Under the pieces are notes generated by a model, which saw only the letters and a list, made by a program, of their open reading frames with translations, ran no database searches and had not been told where the DNA came from. Shown here one piece after another: positions 17,593 through 26,107 of a DNA stretch of 51,071 nucleotides. Source of the DNA: Candidatus Hebobacterum abditum (GTDB lineage Bacteria; Armatimonadota; Hebobacteria; Hebobacterales; Hebobacteraceae); assembly GCA_029821875.1 (NCBI GenBank), contig JALGXW010000041.1, forward strand, positions 1 through 51,071, in the 5' to 3' direction. Within the stretch, counting starts at the first letter, position 1. Each line of letters begins with the position of its first letter. The translations under genes and the position numbers were made by a program.

Positions 17593-18021
17593 ATGTATTG
17601 GGGTTACTTGTCTCTGGGATTGCTCCTGTTTGTCCTAGCCGGTCTGATTATGGCCTCCGCGGTGTACGATGGGGGAGCCATCGTCTGGCTAACCGGCGTC
17701 CTCGCCCTCCTGCTGGCCGCCCTGAGCACGGGCACTGCACTTCTCGCGTGGCGCCGCCTGAGCCGCTCCCTTGAATCCGGCGCGGTGTGGGACCCAGCAG
17801 CAGCCCCGCGCCTTGGGGAGATGCTGGTCAGCCGCGACTTGATTTCGAAGGAAGACCTGGAGAGCGCACTTGAGCAACAGGCGGGCACCAGGAAGCGCCT
17901 CGGACAGGTCCTGGTCGAAATGGAACTGGTGACATACGCGGAAGTCGCGGAGGCGCTGGAGGAGCAGCTCTCCAGGAGAGCCTGGCAGACCAGCGGGGGC
18001 TCTCAAACAGAGACGGGCTGA
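17593..18021 (+). CDS. Two-helix membrane protein with tandem MshEN-like motifs
   Basis: The 142-residue protein is a paralogue of the 15918 gene. It begins MYWGYLSLGLLLFVLAG, has a second helix (WLTGVLALLLAALSTGTALL), a short linker and the C-terminal domain. The first motif reads RLGEMLVSRDLISKEDLES, followed by ALEQQ; a five-residue spacer (AGTRK) precedes RLGQVLVEMELVTYAEVAEA with LEEQ. The conserved glycine at position 10 is Asp in the first motif and Glu in the second, so ligand binding could be weakened. GGAGGAG lies five bases before the ATG, which fixes the start. It probably senses a cytoplasmic ligand, possibly c-di-GMP, at the membrane (inference). Confidence 0.82.
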   Translation: MYWGYLSLGLLLFVLAGLIMASAVYDGGAIVWLTGVLALLLAALSTGTALLAWRRLSRSLESGAVWDPAAAPRLGEMLVSRDLISKEDLESALEQQAGTRKRLGQVLVEMELVTYAEVAEALEEQLSRRAWQTSGGSQTETG

Positions 18022-18067
18022 GCGGCCGGGGGTACACTCAGCCTCAGGTCAACGGGTCCCCTGCACG

Positions 18068-18097
18068 CGGCTGCGTGCCGCGCGGTGTGAAGCTATG
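18068..18097 (+). repeat. 30-base element, copy C
   Basis: It begins CGGCTGCGTGCCGC and ends GTGTGAAGCTATG. It ends 17 bases before the stop codon of the SLH remnant at 18115, the same distance as copy A from its SLH gene. Confidence 0.6.
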
Positions 18098-18114
18098 GGG
18101 GCCGGCGGGGGCCC

Positions 18115-18435
18115 TCAGAGCAACAACCCAAACGCCCTTGCCACGTACGCCGCCATCTGGTCGCGGGTGACGACGTAATCGGGGTGGTAGTGGCCGTCCT
18201 CGTATCCTTGCACCACACCGTTTTCCACACAGTACTCCACATGCTTGTAGGCCCAGAAGTCAGAGGCCACATCGGGGAAGTTGCGCGGGTCGGCCGGGAC
18301 GTAATCGGCGAGAGCCGCCTCGCCAGTCGGGGCGACCATGGAGCGGGCCACGTAGACGGCCATCTGATCGCGGGTGACGGACCAACCTGGACAGTAAGCT
18401 CCGTCGCCATGGCCCTCCACGATGTCCGCCACACA
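18115..18435 (-). pseudogene. SLH-domain remnant, about 1.7 domains
   Basis: The frame from 18435 to 18115 encodes an incomplete SLH domain (VEGHGDGAYCPGWSVTRDQM) followed by a complete one: FPDVASDFWAYKHVEYCVEN and VVTRDQMAAYVARAFGLLL. It lacks a signal peptide and the surrounding N-terminal residues (up to 18507) are not SLH-like. It is therefore the 3' piece of a lost surface-protein gene. The break lies at an intergenic sequence also found at 648-664. Confidence 0.75.
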
Positions 18436-18469
18436 CGGCCCACGCTCTCGCGCATCGCCTGGCCGGGCA

Positions 18470-18534
18470 CGAGGGAACGAACGCATGCGTGGAGAACCCA
18501 TGCGCAACTGCCAGCGAACTGGCGGTATGAGGGG
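18470..18534 (+). repeat. 64-base direct repeat, left copy, beside the glycosyltransferase
   Basis: It matches 20718-20781 with one gap, including exact GAGAACCCATG-type and AGCGAACTGGCG blocks (GAACCCATG at 18494-18502, AGCGAACTGGCG at 18513-18524). The two copies enclose the frameshifted glycosyltransferase gene. Confidence 0.65.
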
Positions 18535-18605
18535 TCACGGCACCGGTTGCGTGCCGACCTGCTGAGACGCGTCGTGCTTGATCCCGCGGCTGCACGGAGA
18601 TCGGA

Positions 18606-20680
18606 GTGCATATCGGGCAACACCTAGTCGGGGTGCTGCTCCTGCTGCTCATTCTGCTGGGGCCCGCACCGCTCTGCCTCGCCATCGTGGTCGGCTTGCA
18701 GCGCGAGCGGCGCCCTCTCGGCCTGGCGGGGAACTCGCTCGTGCTGTTGCTAGGGTGGTGTGTGATCCAGGCCGCCATTGCGCTCAGCCTGGGGATGGCC
18801 CATCACCTCACTCGCCTGAGCATCGGGCTCACGGAAACCGCTGTGCTGGGGCTCGGCGCTGTCGTTCTGCTGCGAGTTGATCCCGGCCTGGCCACATCTG
18901 TGAGCCGCGCCTTCAGACCGAATCCTCGTCTGAAGTGGTATGAGGCCATGATGACCGTGGCTCTCCTGTCCCTTCTGCTGTCATTGCTCGGACACTCGGC
19001 CATCACTCCGGTCACAGAGGTCGACTCGCTTGCCTATCATATGCCCGCAATGGCGAGCTGGTACCAGAGCCACTCCTTGGAGATGCCGGTCATCCCGTGG
19101 AGGCTGTTCAGTCACTACCCCTACGGTTGGGAGGCGATCTCCTTCTTGTTCCTGATCCCGTTTGCGGAGGACTTCCCTGTTGCACTGCCCAGCCTCGGGG
19201 CCTGGGCTCTGCTGGGTCTGGCGATCTACTGCGTGGCCCGCGACTGTGGCGCAAGCAGGACCGCCGGGCTGGCGGCGGCCTCGCTGGCACTGGCCGCTCC
19301 CAAGGTCCTGCCACAGGTCGGTTCAATGCAGGTCGATGTCCCTCTCACTGCCTTCGTAATGGCGGCGCTCTATCTCGGACTGCGCTATGTCCGACTCGGG
19401 TCGGGCGCCTACCTGGGCCTATTCCTGGTTGCGGTGGGACTGGCGGCGAGCGTCAAGACCTCCGGCCTCCTCTATGCAGCCCTGCTGATGCTCGTCGTCG
19501 TGGCGGGCCGCATTTCAGCTCGGGCTGCGCGCCGCGCTCCACAAGATGCTCGTGGCTCGGCGCCTCTGTTTGAGAGAGCCGCGGCGGTGCTCGGCGCCTG
19601 TTCTGCCCTTTACATTGGCGGGTTCTGGTATCTCCGCAACTGGCTGGAGATATCGACCTGCCGGGCACCCATGGTCTGGATCACTTCCGCAGGACTACGC
19701 TTCTGAGTTGTTTCCAGCCCCGGATCTATGTCGACTGGAAGATCCTGCTGGGACAGATCTGGGAGCAGTTCAGCTTCGCTCTGCCGGCATTCTGCGTGCT
19801 GGTGGTGGCAGGTCTGCTGTCCCTTCCTCTGCGGAGAAGGACTCCGGCACCCTGGCCCTTGCTAGGTTTGGTGGCATTCGCTGGCGCGGCGTGGTTCCTC
19901 TACATCGCCACCCCCTACAGTGGCGACAATACATTCTGCGGAGGGCGCATTGAAGCCGGACTAGTCGGCTATAACATGCGCTTCGCCTTCCCTTTCTGGG
20001 CGGCGACGGCGGCTGCCGCAGCAGTCGCCGCGACCAGGCTAGGGGTCTGGCCCGCAGTGCTTGCTGGACTGGCAGTCGCAGGCATAGCGACCAGACTCTT
20101 GGCGCTGGGGATGATCTACCTGCTGCCCGTACCCGTAGCTGTGGTGTTCTGGATTGTGACAACGCGCCTGCCAGGTTGGACCGGTGCGCGCATCCGAGGT
20201 GCGCGCAGTCGGCGTGCCCTGGCACTGGCAATCGCTGTCGCGGGCATCATCGCCTTCACAGCCGCGGCGTTCGCCGCGCGGGAGGAGCGGGATCGGCAAC
20301 GGAGAGTCGCCCATGGCGGAATACAGCACTACATCGACGAGCATGTGAGGCCGGATGAGGTTATCGGGTACTTCATGCACTACAAGAGCTATCTGCTGTA
20401 TGGCAGGGACTTCAGTCGAAGAGTCGTCTATATCCCACTGAAATCCACTGACCCGAACGAGTGGCTGGACTACCTTGAACGGCATCAGATCTCAGTTGTC
20501 GCCCTCGGATCCGACGCAAGAAGGCCACACACATGCGACACCTTCAAGTGGCTCGAGAGTGGGGGCGGCCGCGCCGTCCGCGTGTTTGGGCGAGACTCCC
20601 GCGACTACACGTTCTTGTACCGGGTCGCGACGGAGCGGAGCGACACGCCACACGGCGGACAGCCATCCCCGGCAGATTGA
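18606..20680 (+). pseudogene. GT39-type membrane glycosyltransferase, frameshifted
   Basis: The first part (18606-19706) encodes about 366 residues: many membrane helices, then VTEVDSLAYHMPAMASWYQS and FSHYPYGWEAISFL, typical of dolichyl-phosphate-mannose-type (PMT/GT39) enzymes with an acidic luminal loop. That frame ends in ...WITSAGLRF and a stop. The next frame, which continues through THGLDHFRRTT and YVDWKILLGQIWEQF into FAFPFWAATAAAAAVAATRL, carries the remaining helices and the soluble C-terminal domain to 20680. The switch occurs near 19640-19665. A single-base error or a real mutation would both explain it. GTG start at 18606 with GGAG six bases upstream. An intact protein would have about 690 residues and transfer sugars from lipid-linked donors. 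Confidence 0.75.
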
Positions 20681-21060
20681 AAGACGCCTCACGCGCTGGG
20701 TACCACTCAGCTGTTATCGAGGGATGAACGGGCGGGCGAAGAACCCATGGGCAAGTGTCAGCGAACTGGCGATAGGAGGGGGCAAGGCCAGTGCGGCCCC
20801 TCGGAGCATCAGACGTCTTACTGCACGGGAGAAGACGAATCGGATACAGGACAGCCGAGAGCCTGGATTGCCAGGAGTCTGGGCTTGCATGATACGTGTC
20901 CTCTCCACGGTTGATTGGCCGCACGCCATCGAGGTGTGAGGCCTGTGGTCCTTGTCCGGGCCCTGCGCCTCGCGACTGCCTCACACAGGCAGCAGGCGTC
21001 GGCGCTGACCGACCACCCCGGGTCCGATGCCCGATGTGAGCGAGCGAATCCGGAGCCCCC
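20681..21060. other. Intergenic region with a 64-base repeat
   Basis: Apart from the direct repeat at 20718-20781 there is no supported gene. A short motif GCCCGATGTGAGCGAGCGAA (21029-21048) recurs with minor changes at 22732-22751, on the other side of the GH172 gene. Confidence 0.5.
20718..20781 (+). repeat. 64-base direct repeat, right copy
   Basis: The second copy of the sequence at 18470-18534. It lies 38 bases after the end of the frameshifted glycosyltransferase gene. One single-base gap separates the two otherwise collinear copies. Confidence 0.65.
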
Positions 21061-22719
21061 TTACTCGACAGCGCCTGGCACTGCCACCGGAACGTAGTTG
21101 TAGCATCCTGCTCGTTGGGCGACCGGCACAGGGCCGTATGGGTCAATGCCACCAGGGCCCTGGTACCAGTACGCCATGCAGGCGTACAAGGTGGGTTGGC
21201 TGTTAGGGAAGTACTTCTCAATCACGCCCTCAAACGACGTCTGAAATGGCACGCTGTCGGCGATCTGCCAACGGTTGACCGACACATGTCCAGCGCTGCG
21301 GTTCTCGCACAGTGTCTGGTTGTGGTATGCGTGCTCAAACAGGCTTGAGTTGCTCCACGCATAGCCGAAGTAGTCCTCACTACCAGTGCCGAACGTGGAG
21401 GGGAGGCGCTCGCCGTCAACGAAGAACTTCTCGTCCCCTTCTCCCCACCACCCTCCTCTCGGATTCCACACGTGCAGCATTGCTCCGCAGAACCGGCCTC
21501 GTCCCTGAACCTTGAGGATGGTCCAGTCAATCATGCGGTCCGGGCTGGTCGGCAACATGGCGTCGCGGTGCCATTTTGCGTGAAAGCGGCCCAGCTCACG
21601 AACGGGGCGCGATAGCGGCGCGTGGGTCACGCTGAACTCGAGCGTGATCGGATGTCTACCTTCGTTGGCCACTTCGACCAACGCCTCGACCGCAAATGGC
21701 ATATACCACAGGGAGTAGAACCCATCGTCGGTCATGCCCAGAGGCAACGACCTATACTGGTTGATGCCAGGAGCGGTTCCGAAGAAGTCGCCGAGTGGGG
21801 CCCATACACTTGGGTCCGGCTCCCCATCCCACGTGATCTTCAGGACCACTTCGCGCAGGGCTGAGGCCAGATCTGCCACATCGCCGAGGGGCTCCACTCT
21901 GAGGCCCGTTATCGCCCTCTCCCCGGAGAACTTGAAGACGACGGCTTCTTGCTGCGGGGGGAGAGTGACAGTCACTTCGTCTGTCACCTCTCCGGGCCGA
22001 CGGCCAGCCGGATCGGAGCCGAGCCCGTTTGCCAGGAACCGGTCCACGGCCAGCAGCGCCGATGCCCCTTCAGGGGACAGATCGCGGCTGAAGGTCGGAA
22101 CCACCTGAGACTTGGGGAATGTCACGTAGGTGAAATGGTAATAGTCGCCCCAGCCTTCGGCCGCGATGATCTTACACGATTCCTGGAAGGGGATAGGAAC
22201 GTAGCAGTTGTATCCACGGGCTGCGGTGTGGACAAGAGAAGGATAGATGAACGGAGGAGAGTCTAGACCAAAGTAGGCGCGGAATGGCAGATCCACCGCT
22301 GGCTCGGCGGCACCGTCAAGGAAGATCCTCACATGGCCGTCACCGGGATTGGCCGACCAGATCCGGTAGATGCAGCCAGGTCCTTCCATCTCGGCAAGGA
22401 CGTACAACGCGCCCTTCTTCCGGATGACGCCGCGGCGATCGTCGTTCGCGTCCCAGTCCACATACCTGTCTGCACAAGCGTCGTAGCGGCTGGCGCGATC
22501 ATAGCTCGACCATTGCAGGCAGCCTTCTCCGGGGGCAGGCAGCACCGCAAGCGCCTCCAGGTCGATCAGCCTCATAACCAGATCGACGTAACTCAGGGCC
22601 GGCTCCGGAGTTGGGCTCGGCACTACCAGCAGACATGCTGCCGCGACCAGCGGTAGCCTTGCCATTCTACGCCTGAAGCGATGCGCGAACATTGGCTTGC
22701 CGACACGCTCAGTTGACAT
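21061..22719 (-). CDS. GH172-family (DUF2961) hydrolase
   Basis: The 552-residue protein begins with a signal-like stretch (RFRRRMARLPLVAAACLLVV) and then matches DUF2961/GH172: CLQWSSYDRAS, EMEGPGCIYRIWSANPGDGH, VPIPFQESCKIIAAEGWG, WWGEGDEKFFVDGERLPSTF and GTGSEDYFGYAWS. Family members are difructose-dianhydride or alpha-D-arabinofuranosidase-type enzymes; several act on fructan or arabinan side chains. The substrate here is not known. The end FFPNSQPTLYACMAYWYQ is typical of the family. The start has AGG five bases upstream and is less certain; a downstream ATG at 22692 would also keep the signal. Short direct repeats (GCCCGA-type) flank the gene. Confidence 0.83.
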   Translation of the reverse strand: MSTERVGKPMFAHRFRRRMARLPLVAAACLLVVPSPTPEPALSYVDLVMRLIDLEALAVLPAPGEGCLQWSSYDRASRYDACADRYVDWDANDDRRGVIRKKGALYVLAEMEGPGCIYRIWSANPGDGHVRIFLDGAAEPAVDLPFRAYFGLDSPPFIYPSLVHTAARGYNCYVPIPFQESCKIIAAEGWGDYYHFTYVTFPKSQVVPTFSRDLSPEGASALLAVDRFLANGLGSDPAGRRPGEVTDEVTVTLPPQQEAVVFKFSGERAITGLRVEPLGDVADLASALREVVLKITWDGEPDPSVWAPLGDFFGTAPGINQYRSLPLGMTDDGFYSLWYMPFAVEALVEVANEGRHPITLEFSVTHAPLSRPVRELGRFHAKWHRDAMLPTSPDRMIDWTILKVQGRGRFCGAMLHVWNPRGGWWGEGDEKFFVDGERLPSTFGTGSEDYFGYAWSNSSLFEHAYHNQTLCENRSAGHVSVNRWQIADSVPFQTSFEGVIEKYFPNSQPTLYACMAYWYQGPGGIDPYGPVPVAQRAGCYNYVPVAVPGAVE

Positions 22720-22802
22720 GCATACCTATGTGCCCGACGTGAGCGAACGAACGCAGTGCCGCCCTCCGCAAGTAGAGGTAGGGTCTGCCGAAAGCCCCGC
22801 CG

Positions 22803-24422
22803 CTAACTCACCAGCCCAAACGCCCTCGCAACATACACCGCCATCTGGTCGCGGGTGACAGCGTACTCCGGGTGATAGTAGCCGTCGAGGTAGCCGGCGA
22901 CGACGCCATTCTCGACACAGTACTCGACGTGCCTGTAGGACCAGAAGTCGGAGGCCACGTCGGGGAAGTTGCGCGGATCGGCCGGGATGTAATCGGCCAG
23001 GCCGGCCTCGCCCTCTGGCGCGACCAGAGAGCGGGCCACGTACACCGCCATCTGATCCCGGGTCACTTCGTACTCGGGATGGTAGGTGCCGTCACCATAG
23101 CCGGCGACGACGTTCTGAGAGACCGCGTACTCGATGTAGTCGAGGGCCCAGTGCGCCTCATCGACATCCGGGAAGCTCGGCGTGTCGGTGAACTCGGGGA
23201 CGTTCTCGTCGCCGTCGGCCACTGCCGGAGAGATGTAGACGGCCATCTGGTCCCTGTTGACTGCCCGGTCGGGCTGATAGGTAGCATCGCCGTAGCCGCT
23301 CACGATGCCAGCGCGCTGGCAGGCCTCGATCTCGAAGTAGGCCCAATGGCCGGAGGGAACATCCCAGAAGGTCGAGTAGCTTATGGCGCTCGGGTAAGCG
23401 TCGAAGCCGTCAGGCCGATTGGTGAGGTTGGCGGCGCTGCCATCGCCATTGCTGACAACGAAGATGTCGGCCTGTCCAGTGTCGTGGCTGTGCCGTGAGA
23501 AGTAGATGTTCGGGCCGGAGGGCGACCAGCAGGCGTCCTGGTCAGCGGTGCCAGTGCTTCCAATGACGGAATCCTGCGTCAGCGCGTAGCCCAGGTTCGG
23601 AAGGACCCCATCAGCGGGCGCCAGGTAGATATCCTCGTTGTGCGAACTCGGGGTGCCGCTCTGCATGTTGACGTATGCTATCTGGGCCGCGTCGGGAGAC
23701 CAGGCCGGATCTTGGCCCCCGGCCGCCCCGACGTGGCCAACGACCTCGTGAGTGTCACGGGTGTCTGGATCGGTGGCCCAGATGCTCCAGAGCCCCGGGT
23801 GGCCACGCTGCGCAGCATAGGTGATGTAGCCGTTCGCGCCCCAGCTAGGTGCAGCCTCACCCTCGAGGTCGTACTCGCGTGGATTGTAGTTAGTGAGCTT
23901 GGTGGGGATGCCGGGCGCGGCGAGATCGGAGACGTCGACGACACGAACCTCGAATGCGCCCGTAGGGCCATAGTCGGAGCAGTAAGCAATGCGGCTGCCG
24001 TCCGGTGACCAACACGGTGTTACTTCGTCGCACACGCACGTCGTCATCAGGTAGAGAGCGCGGGTGGGGAGGTCGATCACGAAGATGTCGAAGCTGCCAT
24101 CTACCCCCCAGCGGTCGGAGTGGAAGGCGATCTTCGTGCCGTCGGGCGACAATGCGGGAGCGCCATCGTAGCCGGCATGGGTCGTGATCTGCTCGAGGAT
24201 GGTGCCATCGGCGAGCATGGTCCAGATGTCCATGTTGCCGGAACGGTCGGACTGGAAAGCGATGAGGTCCGGCAGTGTCTGCGGAGGTCCGGGCGCCGTC
24301 CCGTCCGGTGTGTAGCCAACAAGGTTGGGCCGCGTCGTCTGCGCGCAGGCCACACTGGCAGCCAGCATCAGAACGATCAGCGCAGTGAGGTAAGGCGCGA
24401 TGTGGTCCGTGGTTGCCCGCAT
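22803..24422 (-). CDS. Secreted PD40-propeller protein with three SLH domains
   Basis: The 539-residue protein starts MRATTDHIAPYLTALIVLML, a Sec signal cleaved near ACA-Q. Six PD40-type repeats (about 45-355) follow, with DLIAFQSDRSGNMDIWTM, LSPDGTKIAFHSDRWG and WSPDGSRIAYCSDYG as examples. The last about 180 residues are three SLH domains, the first diverged (FWDVPSGHWAYFEIEACQ), ending in VTRDQMAVYVARAFGLVS. It should be tethered to the cell surface through SLH binding. The first 38 residues and at least 115 bases upstream are near-identical to those of the beta-barrel gene at 24905. AGGAG lies eight bases before the start. Confidence 0.85.
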   Translation of the reverse strand: MRATTDHIAPYLTALIVLMLAASVACAQTTRPNLVGYTPDGTAPGPPQTLPDLIAFQSDRSGNMDIWTMLADGTILEQITTHAGYDGAPALSPDGTKIAFHSDRWGVDGSFDIFVIDLPTRALYLMTTCVCDEVTPCWSPDGSRIAYCSDYGPTGAFEVRVVDVSDLAAPGIPTKLTNYNPREYDLEGEAAPSWGANGYITYAAQRGHPGLWSIWATDPDTRDTHEVVGHVGAAGGQDPAWSPDAAQIAYVNMQSGTPSSHNEDIYLAPADGVLPNLGYALTQDSVIGSTGTADQDACWSPSGPNIYFSRHSHDTGQADIFVVSNGDGSAANLTNRPDGFDAYPSAISYSTFWDVPSGHWAYFEIEACQRAGIVSGYGDATYQPDRAVNRDQMAVYISPAVADGDENVPEFTDTPSFPDVDEAHWALDYIEYAVSQNVVAGYGDGTYHPEYEVTRDQMAVYVARSLVAPEGEAGLADYIPADPRNFPDVASDFWSYRHVEYCVENGVVAGYLDGYYHPEYAVTRDQMAVYVARAFGLVS

Positions 24423-24541
24423 CTGTTGCTTCTCCTGTGGCGCGTCCTATGCGGTAGCACGTCGCTAGTGTTGTTCAGCAGTTCAGCCGCAGTCTGTACG
24501 GGAGCGGGCCGGGTGCCGCGGTCCGAAGGCCCAGGTCGCTC
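24308..24541 (-). repeat. Duplicated promoter-and-signal-peptide segment, copy 1
   Basis: This segment includes 38 codons of the propeller-SLH gene and about 120 bases upstream. It aligns without gaps with 25765-25998: in both, GAAGGCCCA begins exactly 103 bases beyond the start codon. The codon part gives the MRATTDHIAPYL leader; beyond it the two genes differ completely. Confidence 0.75.
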
Positions 24542-24904
24542 GCTGTGTGATACCCCACCTCTCCTGGCGAGAAACTCGGTCCGGCGTCCTGCGCCTCTCA
24601 GCCGTGCCCCACTGTTATGTAGTACGGACAACGCGCCCATGTGTCCTGTCTGACATTCCGACATCATCCCCGAACGCCCGGGAGTTGACGGATACCGGCC
24701 CACGCGACGGCCTGTGCGTGTCAGGGCCTTGTTGGCCCCCTATGGTGGTCAGGTAACGTCGAGACGCGCCGGCGGAGGCGCTCTACAGCTCCTCGACGCA
24801 AGGATGCGAGCGGTGTGGCAGAAGGGAGCCGGAGTGGGCTGAGCGTCCGCGGCCGCCGTTCGCGGTGAGTGAGGAAAGTCCGAGCTCCGGGAACCTGCGG
24901 CTGC
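24423..24904. other. Intergenic region with an RNase P RNA fragment
   Basis: The left part is the duplicated upstream segment (to 24541). The right part contains the 18-base RNase P RNA-like core at 24871-24888. No protein-coding frame is supported. Confidence 0.5.
24824..24888 (+). ncRNA. Fragment of the 5' part of RNase P RNA
   Basis: GAGGAAAGTCCGAGCTCC at 24871-24888 matches the universally conserved 5' region (CR-I, helix P4) of bacterial RNase P RNA at 17 of 18 positions. The preceding bases can form CCGCG/CGCGG as a P3-like stem (24847-24866) and GGAGCCGGAGTGGGCTGAGC resembles the P1/P2 region. After GCTCC the match ends: the usual AGGGCAGGGTGCC-type continuation is absent and the 3' end of the porin-like gene begins at 24905. 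I did not see the other conserved regions in the window. It is therefore more likely a truncated fragment than a working gene. Confidence 0.5.
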
Positions 24905-25879
24905 CTACAGAGGGCGGTTCCCGAACAAAGTCAGGACGGCCTCCTCACCGTCCGCATACACTCCGATTGAGCGGTGTGGGCTGAACTGATGGTACAGGCC
25001 ACCAACCCACCCGCTCTGGCCTTCGAAGAAGGAGGTGGCGCCGACGGCTGCCGGCACGAAGCCGTCGTCGATGTCCCGATAGTACCAGACGACGATGGTC
25101 CCTTTGCCATCGGTTCGCAAGTCCGCGTCGCTGAGGCGGATGCCATACACGTGTGCGTCACCCCCACAGTGGGCCGCTTCGCCGTAGAGAGTCAGCCATT
25201 TCGTGACGCCGATGGATGCATCTATGCTGCTGCCCGTTTCGTCCGCCACGTCGACCCAGTTTACACCGAGGGCCACCGGGATCACCGCGCCGGGCTTTGT
25301 GAGCTGGCCCGCTGCCCGCAGCGCCCGGATGTCTTCGTCCAACGGTGCGCTACTGGGCCGGCCGGCAACGGGAATGGTGGGTACGCAAGCTACACACACG
25401 CCGCTCGGAATCCCCGCGAAGGTGAACCCGGTGGTGCTTGTGCCAGGCATGAACGCGAGGCCGCCCGCGATCCCCTGCAAAGTGACTCGCCCTGTTCGGA
25501 CCCGCACTTCGGCTCCCAGGATACCGGAGGAGACGAGTACTCCGACTGGGATTTCGGGCTGCCGGAACGTCACGTACTTACGCCCGGCTGCGAGATAGAG
25601 GATGTCTTTGTCATAGTCCAGGTAGGCATCTCCGACAAAGGCTCGATAATCACTCCCGCCGCCAGTCCACCAGCCCTCAAGCTTCCCTCCGAGATTCTCA
25701 CCCACGGGACCCGACAGAGCAAGGCTGGCCTGGTACCTCGCGGCGGCATCCGAAGAGAGCGAGAATGTGTAGCTGAGGAGGTTGGGCCACACCGTCTGCG
25801 CGCAGGCCGCACTGGCAGCCAGCAGCAGAACGATCAACACAGCGAGGTAAGGCGCGATGTGGTCCGTGGTTGCCCGCAT
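24905..25879 (-). CDS. Outer-membrane beta-barrel-like protein
   Basis: The 324-residue protein has the same leader as the 22803 gene (MRATTDHIAPYLAVLIVLLL). The mature part is a string of amphipathic beta-strands: TFSLSSDAAARYQASLALSG, ILYLAAGRKYVTFRQPEIPV, VLVSSGILGAEVRVRTGRV, and a C-terminal part, SSIDASIGVTKWLTLYGEAA with SVYADGEEAVLTLFGNRPL. This is the pattern of a porin-type outer-membrane barrel of about 12-16 strands. No standard porin family is recognised. It implies a diderm envelope. AGGAG lies eight bases before the start. Its promoter region is a copy of that of the propeller-SLH gene. Confidence 0.68.
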   Translation of the reverse strand: MRATTDHIAPYLAVLIVLLLAASAACAQTVWPNLLSYTFSLSSDAAARYQASLALSGPVGENLGGKLEGWWTGGGSDYRAFVGDAYLDYDKDILYLAAGRKYVTFRQPEIPVGVLVSSGILGAEVRVRTGRVTLQGIAGGLAFMPGTSTTGFTFAGIPSGVCVACVPTIPVAGRPSSAPLDEDIRALRAAGQLTKPGAVIPVALGVNWVDVADETGSSIDASIGVTKWLTLYGEAAHCGGDAHVYGIRLSDADLRTDGKGTIVVWYYRDIDDGFVPAAVGATSFFEGQSGWVGGLYHQFSPHRSIGVYADGEEAVLTLFGNRPL

Positions 25880-25998
25880 CTATTGCTTCTCCTGTAGCGC
25901 GTCCCATACTGTAGCACGTCGCCAGTGTGATTCAGCAGCTCCGGCGCAGTCTGTGCGGGAGCGGGGCGGCTGCCGCGGCCCGAAGGCCCAAGTCAGTC
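25765..25998 (-). repeat. Duplicated promoter-and-signal-peptide segment, copy 2
   Basis: The collinear partner of 24308-24541, covering the start of the beta-barrel gene and its upstream region. The two copies differ at scattered bases but have no insertion or deletion over 234 bases. Confidence 0.75.
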
Positions 25999-26107
25999 AT
26001 TGCAGCATACCCTCCTTGTGCTCGCTGCGAATCCTGTGCGTCGTTCTGGAGGCTCCCGGGCGTGTCCTCTCGCGATCTGATAGGGACAAGTGCTTGCCAG
26101 ACTGCGT

